Source: Phormidium ambiguum IAM M-71
GTDB taxonomy: Bacteria; Cyanobacteriota; Cyanobacteriia; Cyanobacteriales; Aerosakkonemataceae
Reading direction: 5' to 3'
NCBI RefSeq assembly: GCF_001904725.1
Contig: NZ_MRCE01000005.1
Coordinates: 221,033 to 285,032 of the forward strand
Length of the DNA stretch: 64,000 nt
Notes under the pieces: generated by a model
Told to the model about the DNA's origin: nothing
Database searches by the model: none
The model's input: only the letters and a program-made list of their open reading frames with translations
Program-made: the position numbers and the translations under genes
In this document: positions 36,610-45,389 of the stretch, piece by piece
Position numbering within the stretch: the first letter of the stretch is position 1
How the letters are laid out: each line of letters begins with the position of its first letter

Positions 36610-39600
36610 ATGAACTTGCAGAATATTCCATTGCCTCAGCATGGTGTAGCCAGGTCGTTTTCCCAGAAAGCAGGTTTAGTAACTGCACTAATTGGTATCA
36701 TCACTCTCATCGGTTGGTTGTTTAGAATCGAATTACTGACCAGCGTATTTCCGGGATTGCCACCAATGAGAATAAATTCCGCAATCGGATTTATTTTTTG
36801 TGGTGCTTCTTTATGGTTTTGGCATCAGTCACAAGTTCCAAATATTAGTTATGCTAAAGTTAGGCGATCGCTTTCTTTTATCTTCAGTATTATAGTTTTT
36901 TGCTTAGCTTTATTTACATTAATTCAGTTTTCATGGCACATCAATCTAGGAATTAATGAACTATTAATCAAAGACTTGAATCCGCATATTTCTGAGAAAT
37001 ATTCAGGACGCATTCCCCTATCGGTAGCATTAAACTTTATGATGCTCAGTACAGCCTTAATCTTATTAGATTTGGAGATTTATAACCTGTCTCAGGGATT
37101 AGCTTTTAGTAGTTGTTTAATTGCTCTTATTGGGCTATCTGGATATATTTACCAAGTAGAATATTTTTATAGTTTTTTTTCTGGCGGTAGCGCGGCATTG
37201 ACAGCAGTTATTGCTTTTTGTATCTTATCTTTAGGAATTTTATTTGCCTGTCCCGATCGAGGTTGGATAAAAGTTATTACTAGTCCATACTCAGGCGGAA
37301 TTATTGCTCGACGCTTGTTACCATTAGTGATAGGTTTACCCTTAATTTTGGGCGGTTCAATTATTATCACTCAGCGTAATAATTTACTCCCTGTAGAAGT
37401 TAGCATTATCCTGCGGAGTATAATCAGTATTTTAATTTTGGCTAGTGTTACTTGGTGGAATGCTAAATACTTAAATAAGCTGGATTTAAAACAAAGACAA
37501 ACAGAAATTGCCTTACGTCAATCTTATGAACAATTAGAAAATCGAGTTGCCGAAAGGACAACAAAATTAACTGAAGCGAATCATCGTTTGCAGGAGAGTT
37601 ATCAATTGTTGGAATCGGTACTTGAAGGAATTTCCGATCCAGTATTTGTCAAAGATATTTCCGGGCAATATGTTATTGTCAATTCGGCAATGAGCCAAAA
37701 GCTTGGTAAATCTATAGAAAAAATTTTAGGATTTAATGATGATGATTTATTTGCGCCAGAAATAGCCCAACAGTTGATAGCTACAGATAATTTAATTATG
37801 GAAAAGGGTAAATCTAAGGTAATCGAAGAAGAAATTTGCCAAAACAATCACAAAAAAACTTATCTTTCGTCAAAAAGTCCTTGGCGAGATAGCAAAGGAA
37901 ATGTAATTGGTTTAATTGGAGTAACTAAGGATATTACCGATCTCAAACAAACTGAAGCCGCATTAAAATATCGAGAATGGCTAGCGCAATTCTTTATCGA
38001 ACATACTTCCATTCCAGCTGCCGTATTGGATAAAGAAATGCGGTATCTCATGATTAGTCAACGTTGGTTAAAAGATTATCGATTAACAGAACAAAATATT
38101 ATCGGACGTTCTCACTATGAAGTATTTCCAGAAATTCCCCAACGTTGGAAAGAAATTCATCAAAGATGTTTGGCGGGTGCAGTAGAAACTTGTGAAGAAG
38201 ATCGATTTATTCGTGCTGATGGTTCAACGGATTGGTTGAGATGGGAAGTGCGCCCTTGGTATGAACAGACAGGAGCGATCGGTGGAATCATGATCTTTAC
38301 AGAAGTAATCACCGCACGCAAAGAAGCCGAAATAGCATTTAAACAAAGCGAACAGCGTTATGCTAGTCTGGCGGCTGCGATTCCTGTGGGTGTTTATCGC
38401 AGCGATACTCAAGGTTACATTAACTACGTGAATCGGCGTTGGTGCGAACTGTCTGGATTCAGTGCAGAGCAAGCAATAGGAAACGGCTGGGAAAACATTA
38501 TATACGCAGAAGATCGAGATCGCATTATCAACTCTTGGCATGAAGCTACTGACAACCAAAGCATTTTTTGTACAGAATATCGTTATCTGCGTCCAGATGG
38601 TTCCATTTGCTGGGTTTATGGTCAAGCAGTAGCAGAACGATCGACTAATGGTGATGTAATTGGTTATATCGGCACTGTTATAGATATCACCGATCGCAAA
38701 CGTGCTGAGGAATCTTTACGCGAAAATGAAGCCCGACTGCGACTGGCTTTACAAGCTACGAGATCGGGTATCTGGGATTGGAATTTTGCTTCTAATTGTG
38801 CTTTTGTTTCAGAAGAATACTGTCTGATTTTAGGAATCGATCCAGCAGTACAAATTATTTCCGAGCAAGAGTGGATGGATTCCATATATCCAGACGATCG
38901 AATTTCAGTTGTGGAAGCTATTAGTCAAGCGATCGATCGACATCAAGACTATGAAATTGAGTATCGTATCCTGCATCCAGAAGGCATTCGCTGGCTAGCA
39001 TCTAGAGGTAAGGTTTTTTACAATGAAGCAGGTAATGCAGTACGGATGCTGGGCAATATTCAAGACATTACCGAACGCAAACAAGCTCAAATTAACTTAC
39101 AAAACAGTGAAGAACAACTGCGTCTCACACTAGAATTTGCTCACATAGGCAGTTGGGCTTGGTATGTTGGTGAAAATCGAGTTGTTTGGAGCAGTCAACT
39201 TTTCGGGTTATTCGGTTTAGATCCCCAAACTACGGAAGCTACTCATCAGGCTTGGCGCGAAAGCATTCACCCAGATGATTTAGAACAAGTGGAAGCAACT
39301 GTTCATCAAGCACTCGCAAACCATACAGACTATGAGGCAGAATATCGGGTAGTTCATCCAGATGGCAGCATTCATTGGATATTTGGCAAAGGAAGAGGAG
39401 TATACGATCGATCTGGTGCAGCAGTGAAAATGCTTGGCGTAGTTATTGATATTACCGATCGCAAACAAGCCGAAGCAGCCTTACAAGCAAATGAAGAACA
39501 ACTGCGTCTCACACTAGAATTTTCTCAGATTGGCACTTGGGATTGGCAGATTCTAAACAATCGAATTATTTGGGACAACAATCATTTCCATTTATTTGGT

Positions 39601-41742
39601 TTAGAGCCAAAGACTACAACAGTGGATTATGAAACTTGGCGCGATCGCGTTCACCCAGAAGATCTTGAAGTAGTTGAAGCTACTATTCGTCAAGCACTCT
39701 TAAACCACATAGACTATGACACAGAATATCGAGTAATTTATCCCAATGGTGATATTCATTGGAGAATGGCTAAAGGACGCGCAATTTACGATCGATCTGG
39801 GCAACCTGTCAGAATGCTGGGTGTAATTATTGATATTACCGATCGCAAACAAGCAGAAATTTCCCTACAACAAAGCGAAGAACGTTTCCGACAAGCCATA
39901 ATTAATGCTCCCTTACCAATGATGCTACACGCAGAAGATGGCACAGTCTTACAAGTTAATCACACTTGGACAGAAATTACAGGTTATTCACCAGAAGAAA
40001 TTCCCACAATTACAGATTGGATTGAGAAAGCATACGTTAGCAATCAAGAACTAATCAAATCAGGCATTGAACGCTTACACGATCGTCTGGATAGCCGAAT
40101 TGCAGAAGGAGAATTTACTATTTTTACCCGCACAAAGGAAACGCGAATCTGGGATTTTTATTCCGCGCCACTGGGTAAATTACCTGATGGTAGAGGTTTA
40201 GTAATTAGTACTGCGATCGACATTACAGAAAGGAAACACGCCGAAGCAGATTTACAAAAATATAAAGACATTTTTCAATTTGCCGAACATGGATTAGCTG
40301 TCAGCAAAGGATTTTTCGTAGAAATGGTAAATCCGGCTTTTGCTCGTATGCACGGTTACTCTGTTGAGGAAATGATTGGTAAGCCATTTTTGAGTTTGTT
40401 TCCTTCCGATTGTTGGAAAGACACAATTACTTTTATGCAAAATCTCAATGAGTGTGGACATCTAACTCATGAATCATATCATTTGCGTAAAGATGGTGCT
40501 GTTTTTCCCGTGTTTCTCGATATTACTTTAGTTAAAGATTCGCAAGGCAACCCACTTTATCGCATTATGACTATGTTGGATATTAGCGATCGCAAACAAG
40601 CCGAAGCCGATTTACTCGCCAGCGAAAAAAAGCTACGTTCCATCTTAGAAAATATGCCTGTAATGTTAGACGCGGTTGATGCACAAGGAAATATTATTGT
40701 TTGGAATCAAGAATGTGAAAGAGTTACAGGTTACTCCGCCACAGAAGTTATTAACAATCCCCAAGCTTGGGAATTAATGTATCCCGATCCGATTTATCGA
40801 GAAGGAATGACTGCTGAATGGGCAAAAATGGGTCACAATTATCGCAATTGGGAATGGGATTTATTGACTAAAAATGGTGAAATAAGAACTATTGCTTGGT
40901 CGAATATCTCTGCATTATTTCCGGTTCCGGGATGGGAATGTTGGGGCGTTGGTATTGATATTACCGAGCGAAAAAAAGCCGAATTAGAAGTAATTCAACT
41001 TAATCAAACTCTAGAGCAAAGAGTTAAAGAACGAACCACAGAACTAGCAGCGGCTAATAAAGAATTGGAAGCTTTTTCTTATTCGGTTTCCCATGATTTA
41101 CGCGCACCTTTACGCGGCATTGATGGTTTTAGTAAAGTACTTCTAGAGCATTATAGTCATCAATTAGACGATCGCGCTAAACATTATCTCGATCGCATTC
41201 GCGCAGGTACGCAACGCATGGGTGAATTAATCGAAGATATGTTAATGCTCTCACGGGTAACTCGTGCCGAAATGAAGCGAAGTACCGTCAATTTAAGTCC
41301 AATTGCTCAAGAAATTAGCGAAAACTTAAATGAATCACAGCCAGAACGTTCTGTACAATGGAATATAGCCCCTGAAATTACAGCGTTGGGCGATCCAGCA
41401 CTACTGCGAATCGTCTTAGAAAATCTACTGAATAATGCTTGGAAATTTACGTCAAAATGTACACAAACACAAATTGATTTTGGTACTACTATATTGCCCG
41501 GTCGCACGCTAGCTTACTTTGTTAAAGATAATGGTGTTGGCTTCGATATGGCTTACGTAAATAAGTTATTCATTGCTTTTCAACGCTTGCATTCTATCAA
41601 TGAATTTCCGGGCACAGGTGTGGGGTTAGCGATCGTCCAAAGAATTATTCATCGACATGGTGGAATTGTTTGGGCAGAGGGAACTATAAATCAGGGGGCA
41701 ATATTTTATTTTACTTTGAGTGAAGCAAAATACTTGCACTGA
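36610..41742 (+). CDS. Nine-PAS membrane sensor histidine kinase
   Basis: 1710 residues from ATG 36610; TTG 36580 is an alternative, and neither has a good ribosome site. Residues about 15-285 are a multi-pass membrane module homologous to that of the GGDEF-EAL protein at 10053. Nine PAS/PAC units follow in tandem (about 325-1460), most ending in ITDRKQAE-like linkers. Then a coiled coil, HisKA with SYSVSHDLRAPLRG (His1495), and HATPase with NLLNNAWKF, DNGVGF and GTGVGLAIV. There is no receiver, so phosphate must pass on; the Rcp1-type regulator starts 10-40 bp downstream. The kinase core is phytochrome-like (Cph1 type) but no bilin GAF is present. Confidence 0.92.
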   Translation: MNLQNIPLPQHGVARSFSQKAGLVTALIGIITLIGWLFRIELLTSVFPGLPPMRINSAIGFIFCGASLWFWHQSQVPNISYAKVRRSLSFIFSIIVFCLALFTLIQFSWHINLGINELLIKDLNPHISEKYSGRIPLSVALNFMMLSTALILLDLEIYNLSQGLAFSSCLIALIGLSGYIYQVEYFYSFFSGGSAALTAVIAFCILSLGILFACPDRGWIKVITSPYSGGIIARRLLPLVIGLPLILGGSIIITQRNNLLPVEVSIILRSIISILILASVTWWNAKYLNKLDLKQRQTEIALRQSYEQLENRVAERTTKLTEANHRLQESYQLLESVLEGISDPVFVKDISGQYVIVNSAMSQKLGKSIEKILGFNDDDLFAPEIAQQLIATDNLIMEKGKSKVIEEEICQNNHKKTYLSSKSPWRDSKGNVIGLIGVTKDITDLKQTEAALKYREWLAQFFIEHTSIPAAVLDKEMRYLMISQRWLKDYRLTEQNIIGRSHYEVFPEIPQRWKEIHQRCLAGAVETCEEDRFIRADGSTDWLRWEVRPWYEQTGAIGGIMIFTEVITARKEAEIAFKQSEQRYASLAAAIPVGVYRSDTQGYINYVNRRWCELSGFSAEQAIGNGWENIIYAEDRDRIINSWHEATDNQSIFCTEYRYLRPDGSICWVYGQAVAERSTNGDVIGYIGTVIDITDRKRAEESLRENEARLRLALQATRSGIWDWNFASNCAFVSEEYCLILGIDPAVQIISEQEWMDSIYPDDRISVVEAISQAIDRHQDYEIEYRILHPEGIRWLASRGKVFYNEAGNAVRMLGNIQDITERKQAQINLQNSEEQLRLTLEFAHIGSWAWYVGENRVVWSSQLFGLFGLDPQTTEATHQAWRESIHPDDLEQVEATVHQALANHTDYEAEYRVVHPDGSIHWIFGKGRGVYDRSGAAVKMLGVVIDITDRKQAEAALQANEEQLRLTLEFSQIGTWDWQILNNRIIWDNNHFHLFGLEPKTTTVDYETWRDRVHPEDLEVVEATIRQALLNHIDYDTEYRVIYPNGDIHWRMAKGRAIYDRSGQPVRMLGVIIDITDRKQAEISLQQSEERFRQAIINAPLPMMLHAEDGTVLQVNHTWTEITGYSPEEIPTITDWIEKAYVSNQELIKSGIERLHDRLDSRIAEGEFTIFTRTKETRIWDFYSAPLGKLPDGRGLVISTAIDITERKHAEADLQKYKDIFQFAEHGLAVSKGFFVEMVNPAFARMHGYSVEEMIGKPFLSLFPSDCWKDTITFMQNLNECGHLTHESYHLRKDGAVFPVFLDITLVKDSQGNPLYRIMTMLDISDRKQAEADLLASEKKLRSILENMPVMLDAVDAQGNIIVWNQECERVTGYSATEVINNPQAWELMYPDPIYREGMTAEWAKMGHNYRNWEWDLLTKNGEIRTIAWSNISALFPVPGWECWGVGIDITERKKAELEVIQLNQTLEQRVKERTTELAAANKELEAFSYSVSHDLRAPLRGIDGFSKVLLEHYSHQLDDRAKHYLDRIRAGTQRMGELIEDMLMLSRVTRAEMKRSTVNLSPIAQEISENLNESQPERSVQWNIAPEITALGDPALLRIVLENLLNNAWKFTSKCTQTQIDFGTTILPGRTLAYFVKDNGVGFDMAYVNKLFIAFQRLHSINEFPGTGVGLAIVQRIIHRHGGIVWAEGTINQGAIFYFTLSEAKYLH

Positions 41743-41781
41743 TGATAAATAATGATTAATCTCTGTTCAGGATATAAAGCC

Positions 41782-42252
41782 ATGAGATACTCTATCGGTA
41801 CACCAGGGCTATTGCTTTTAGTGGAAGATAATGCTGATGATGAAGAACTCGCTCTAATGGCATTCGAGCAAGGAGGGATTTCTAATCGTGTAATTGTAAC
41901 CAGAGATGGTGTAGAAGCATTAGATTATCTGTTCTCTAGAGGGATTTACCGCGATCGATCGCCAGAAGATCTACCCGCTTTAATTCTCTTAGATTTACAG
42001 TTGCCTAAAATTAATGGCTTAGAAGTGTTACAACAGATTAAGAGCAATCCAAAAACTCAGCTAATTCCGGTTGTAATTTTGACTACATCCACTGAACAAA
42101 AAGATTTGGTAGAAAGTTATAGTTTAGGTTGCAATAGTTACATTCAAAAACCAGTAGATTATGATCAATTTCTCAGAGTTATTCAACAATTAGGGATGTA
42201 TTGGCTAGATATCAATTCACCTCCTCCTTTGTCAGTTGCTTATGATGAATAA
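41782..42252 (+). CDS. Rcp1-like single-domain response regulator
   Basis: 156 residues from ATG 41782, preceded by AGGA; ATG 41752 would add 10. It is one receiver domain: LLLVEDNADDEELALMAF, LILLDLQLPKING (Asp71) and the YIQKPVDYDQF lysine loop. The DNADDE start and long C-terminal helix place it with Rcp1, the partner of phytochrome Cph1. It lies directly after the PAS kinase whose core is Cph1-like, and its last 11 bases overlap the next gene, so the three are translationally coupled. Confidence 0.93.
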   Translation: MRYSIGTPGLLLLVEDNADDEELALMAFEQGGISNRVIVTRDGVEALDYLFSRGIYRDRSPEDLPALILLDLQLPKINGLEVLQQIKSNPKTQLIPVVILTTSTEQKDLVESYSLGCNSYIQKPVDYDQFLRVIQQLGMYWLDINSPPPLSVAYDE

Positions 42253-44017
42253 CCATATCCGGGTGCTTATAGTTGAAGATAATCCAGATGACGCAGAATT
42301 AATGCTATTAGAACTGGAATTGAGCGGTTATAGCGTAATCTGGGAACGAGTGGAAAATATTCGGGAAATGAGTGCAGCCCTCGATCGCCAAAACTGGGAT
42401 ATGATTTTGGCAGATTACTCTTTACCACAATTCAATGCCTTAGCTGCGCTGTCTTTCGTACAGGAAAAAAATTTAGATTTGCCTTTCATTATAGTTTCTG
42501 GTTCCATAGGAGAAGAAATTGCTGTAGCAGCAATGCGAGCAGGTGCTCATGATTATTTACTCAAAAATAGTTTATCTCGATTAGTACCAGCAGCAGAGCG
42601 AGAATTACGAGAAGCACAGATTAGGCAAGAACGTAGACAAGCGTTACAAGATATACAAACGCTGGCATTTTATGACGAATTAACAGGATTACCAAATCGC
42701 ACACTTTTTCTCCAAGATTTACAAAATTATATTGATGAGTATAAAGAACAGCCAAGTTTATTCGGCGTGGTATTTTTGGATATCGATCGCTATCGAAGTG
42801 TTAAATATGGATTTGGACATATTAAAAGTAATCAATTTTTAATTAAAGTTGCTCAAAGATTAGCCGCGTGGATGCAACCTACTGATAGTAAAGTAAGTAG
42901 AACTAATGGCGGTTTACTAGCACGGGTCGGTGAAGATGCCTTTGGTTTATTATTTAAAGATTTACTAAATTTGGATGAACTAAGCCAAAAAGTTACTCAA
43001 ATCCATCAAATTCTCCAACTTCCATTTCAAGTTGATAAATCATTGATTTATTCATCTGTTAGTATTGGCGTTGTGGATAGCACAATGGCTTACAATCAAG
43101 CAGAAGAATTTTTGCGTGCTGCCGATACTGCTACTTATAACGCAAAAAAACAATTAATCAATACTGTAGTTTTCAATTCCCAAATGCAAACTGAGGAACT
43201 AGAAAGACTACGGCTAGAAGCTGATTTACAACAAGCAATTAAAGAACAAAAACTACATTTAAATTATCAACCAATTATTTGTTTAAATACTAATAAAGTT
43301 ATTGGATTTGAAGCATTAGTGAGATGGTATCATGAAGAAAGAGGTTGGGTTTCACCAGAAAAATTTATTCCTCTAGCTGAACAAACTGGATTAATTATTC
43401 CCTTGGGTGAATGGGTATTAACTGAAACTTGTCGGCAAATTAATTTGTGGGAAAAAGCTTTAGAAAATTCCTTGCCTTTAAGCGTTGCAGTTAACCTGTC
43501 AGGAGTGCAATTGACACAAGCTAATTTAGTAAGTGTTGTAGAAAATCTTTACCATTCTTTTTGCAGCAATAAAATTTATTTTAAACTAGAAGTTACGGAA
43601 AGTGTGTTAATGAAAAATGGGGAAGTCGCCAGCGAAGCTTTAGCAAAATTAAGAGCAAATGGTATCCAAATTTGTATTGATGATTTTGGTACAGGTTATT
43701 CATCCTTAGCTTATTTACATATTTTGCCAATTGATTTTGTCAAGATCGATCGCTCTTTTGTAATTCAAATGACAGAAGATGCCAAAAATTTAGATATTGT
43801 AGAAACAATTATTACTTTAGCCCATCGTTTAGATTTAAAGGTAATTGCTGAAGGTGTAGAAACTGAAAGACAAAAGGAAATTTTGCGATCGCTTGGCTGT
43901 GAATATGGACAAGGATACTTTTTCTCGAAACCCCTATCTCCAAACGCAATTATCAATTGGATAGCTAGCTGGGGAGAGAAAGAAGATGTCGTGACACGAT
44001 CGCACAATTGGGATTAG
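42242..44017 (+). CDS. REC-GGDEF-EAL protein with degenerate GGDEF
   Basis: 592 residues from ATG 42242 (ATG 42245 is equally possible). The receiver (about 5-120) has Asp58 in ADYSLPQFNA. The GGDEF domain (about 140-310) reads GEDAF (230-234) in place of GGDEF, so cyclase activity should be lost, though it may bind GTP as a regulator. The EAL domain (about 325-580) is intact: EALVRW (357-362), EVTESVL, DDFGTGYSSLAYL, VKIDRSFV, VIAEGVET. It is predicted to hydrolyse c-di-GMP under control of phosphorylation by the upstream kinase. It overlaps the Rcp1-like gene by 11 bases. Confidence 0.93.
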   Translation: MMNNHIRVLIVEDNPDDAELMLLELELSGYSVIWERVENIREMSAALDRQNWDMILADYSLPQFNALAALSFVQEKNLDLPFIIVSGSIGEEIAVAAMRAGAHDYLLKNSLSRLVPAAERELREAQIRQERRQALQDIQTLAFYDELTGLPNRTLFLQDLQNYIDEYKEQPSLFGVVFLDIDRYRSVKYGFGHIKSNQFLIKVAQRLAAWMQPTDSKVSRTNGGLLARVGEDAFGLLFKDLLNLDELSQKVTQIHQILQLPFQVDKSLIYSSVSIGVVDSTMAYNQAEEFLRAADTATYNAKKQLINTVVFNSQMQTEELERLRLEADLQQAIKEQKLHLNYQPIICLNTNKVIGFEALVRWYHEERGWVSPEKFIPLAEQTGLIIPLGEWVLTETCRQINLWEKALENSLPLSVAVNLSGVQLTQANLVSVVENLYHSFCSNKIYFKLEVTESVLMKNGEVASEALAKLRANGIQICIDDFGTGYSSLAYLHILPIDFVKIDRSFVIQMTEDAKNLDIVETIITLAHRLDLKVIAEGVETERQKEILRSLGCEYGQGYFFSKPLSPNAIINWIASWGEKEDVVTRSHNWD

Positions 44018-44126
44018 TAGTAAAAACCCTCCTATTTAAGATCGGTTTTCCTACTTTTAAATTTCAACTATATTAAAAAATATTTAGACATAATTAGAAT
44101 ATCATTTAGCTAAGCAGGGGTTAATT

Positions 44127-44306
44127 ATGTTTCCTTTTTGGGGTTATAACTGCTACGGTAATGAAGGCGTTTCTCGCAGGAATCGCTTAGACCAAAAGCT
44201 AAGATTCTTGAAATGGATGCGCGATGATTTGGAGACTAGATTAGCTGGGATTAATGCTGCGATCGAAAAAGTTGAACAGCAATTAGGTCAAGAAGATGCA
44301 GCCTAA
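44127..44306 (+). CDS. 59-residue small protein
   Basis: ATG 44127 follows an AGGGG ribosome site and the frame ends at TAA 44306, with its own terminator at 44358. The protein starts MFPFWGYNCYGNEG and continues as an amphipathic, charged coiled-coil-like helix (LDQKLRFLKWMRDDLETRL, INAAIEKVEQQLG). The aromatic head and helical tail suggest a small membrane-associated or oligomeric protein. I do not recognise a family. The signals around it (ribosome site, stop, terminator) are those of a real gene. Confidence 0.75.
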   Translation: MFPFWGYNCYGNEGVSRRNRLDQKLRFLKWMRDDLETRLAGINAAIEKVEQQLGQEDAA

Positions 44307-44357
44307 TGCTTCATTTTTTCTCACTATTAATCAGCTAATTTAGCAATTTGAAAATAC

Positions 44358-44395
44358 AGAAAGCCTCAGCAGTAAACTATGCTGAAGGCTTTTCT
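44358..44395 (+). terminator. Terminator after the 59-residue gene
   Basis: AGAAAGCC and CAGCA pair with TGCTG and GGCTTTTCT across an eight-base loop, with T-rich 3' side. It lies 51 bp after the small gene. Confidence 0.8.
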
Positions 44396-44447
44396 AAGTA
44401 CCAAGCAGCTATTCTGGTATAATTATTAAAATTACAGTTAAAAAATT

Positions 44448-45389
44448 ATGGAAGACTGGTGGAAAACTACCTTTCCAAAAGGTCGGGAAATTCTCAAAAT
44501 CACCGATGCTAATGGATATCCTGTTTCTATTGCTTATGGTGAAAAAGGACAGGGAAAACCTTTATTTTTAATTCATGGTATTGGCGGTTGGAGTTATAAT
44601 TGGCGTTATAATATCGAAACTCTTGCTAAACATTTTCGGGTAATTTGTTTTGATGCTAAAGGTTGTGGCTTTTCTGACAAACCTTTATATCGGGAAAAAA
44701 ACGATCATCAAATTATTGAATTTAAACGGATTATTAGTGCGCTTTGCGATCGACCTGCAATTATAGTTGCAGAATCACTAGGAGGATTAATCAGCCTTGC
44801 AGTTGCACAAGATTATCCCGAATTAATTTCTGATTTAATAGTAGTCAATGTTCCTATTTTTGCCGAAACACTACCTCATTGGGGAATGTCATTGTTATCA
44901 CAAATTCCCTTAGAACTATTGCAAGCATTTGATTTAGGTAGAATCACTACTTTGTGTGCGCCTTTAGTTAAAGAAATTTTAGCCATTGAAAGGCGTTCTG
45001 TCTTATTCGATCCGACAAAGTTTACAGAAAAAGACGCTTATTGGATGAGTTATCCTTATATTCAGTTTCCGGGAACTTTGACAAAAGCAGCCGAAGATAT
45101 TCAAATTGCGGTTAAAGAGATACAATTAAAGCAAAATTTTCAGCCTAATTTAATCAGTAAAATCCATAAAAAATTGGCCTTTGTTAAATGTCCCACCTTA
45201 ATTTTATGGGGGGAACAAGATAGTTGGTTTTCTTATAAACATGGCGAAAAGTTAGCTAAACTTTTGCCATATTCACAGTTAAAAATTATTCCCAATTGCT
45301 GTCATGATGCTTCTTCCGGTTGTCCAGATGCAGTTAACACCGCAGTTTTGCAGTTTTTAGGAGTGAATAATTTTTCTAAGTTTAGCTGA
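44448..45389 (+). CDS. Alpha/beta-fold hydrolase
   Basis: 313 residues. The oxyanion segment is FLIHGIGGWSYNWR (about 41-54), the nucleophile elbow AESLGG carries Ser110, the acid is likely Asp in LILWGEQDSW, and the His is in CCHDASSG. This is a standard cofactor-free hydrolase; substrate unknown. Its last 88 bp overlap the convergent plasmid-replication gene; the catalytic His lies in the overlap, so this reading is the one under selection there. Confidence 0.88.
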   Translation: MEDWWKTTFPKGREILKITDANGYPVSIAYGEKGQGKPLFLIHGIGGWSYNWRYNIETLAKHFRVICFDAKGCGFSDKPLYREKNDHQIIEFKRIISALCDRPAIIVAESLGGLISLAVAQDYPELISDLIVVNVPIFAETLPHWGMSLLSQIPLELLQAFDLGRITTLCAPLVKEILAIERRSVLFDPTKFTEKDAYWMSYPYIQFPGTLTKAAEDIQIAVKEIQLKQNFQPNLISKIHKKLAFVKCPTLILWGEQDSWFSYKHGEKLAKLLPYSQLKIIPNCCHDASSGCPDAVNTAVLQFLGVNNFSKFS

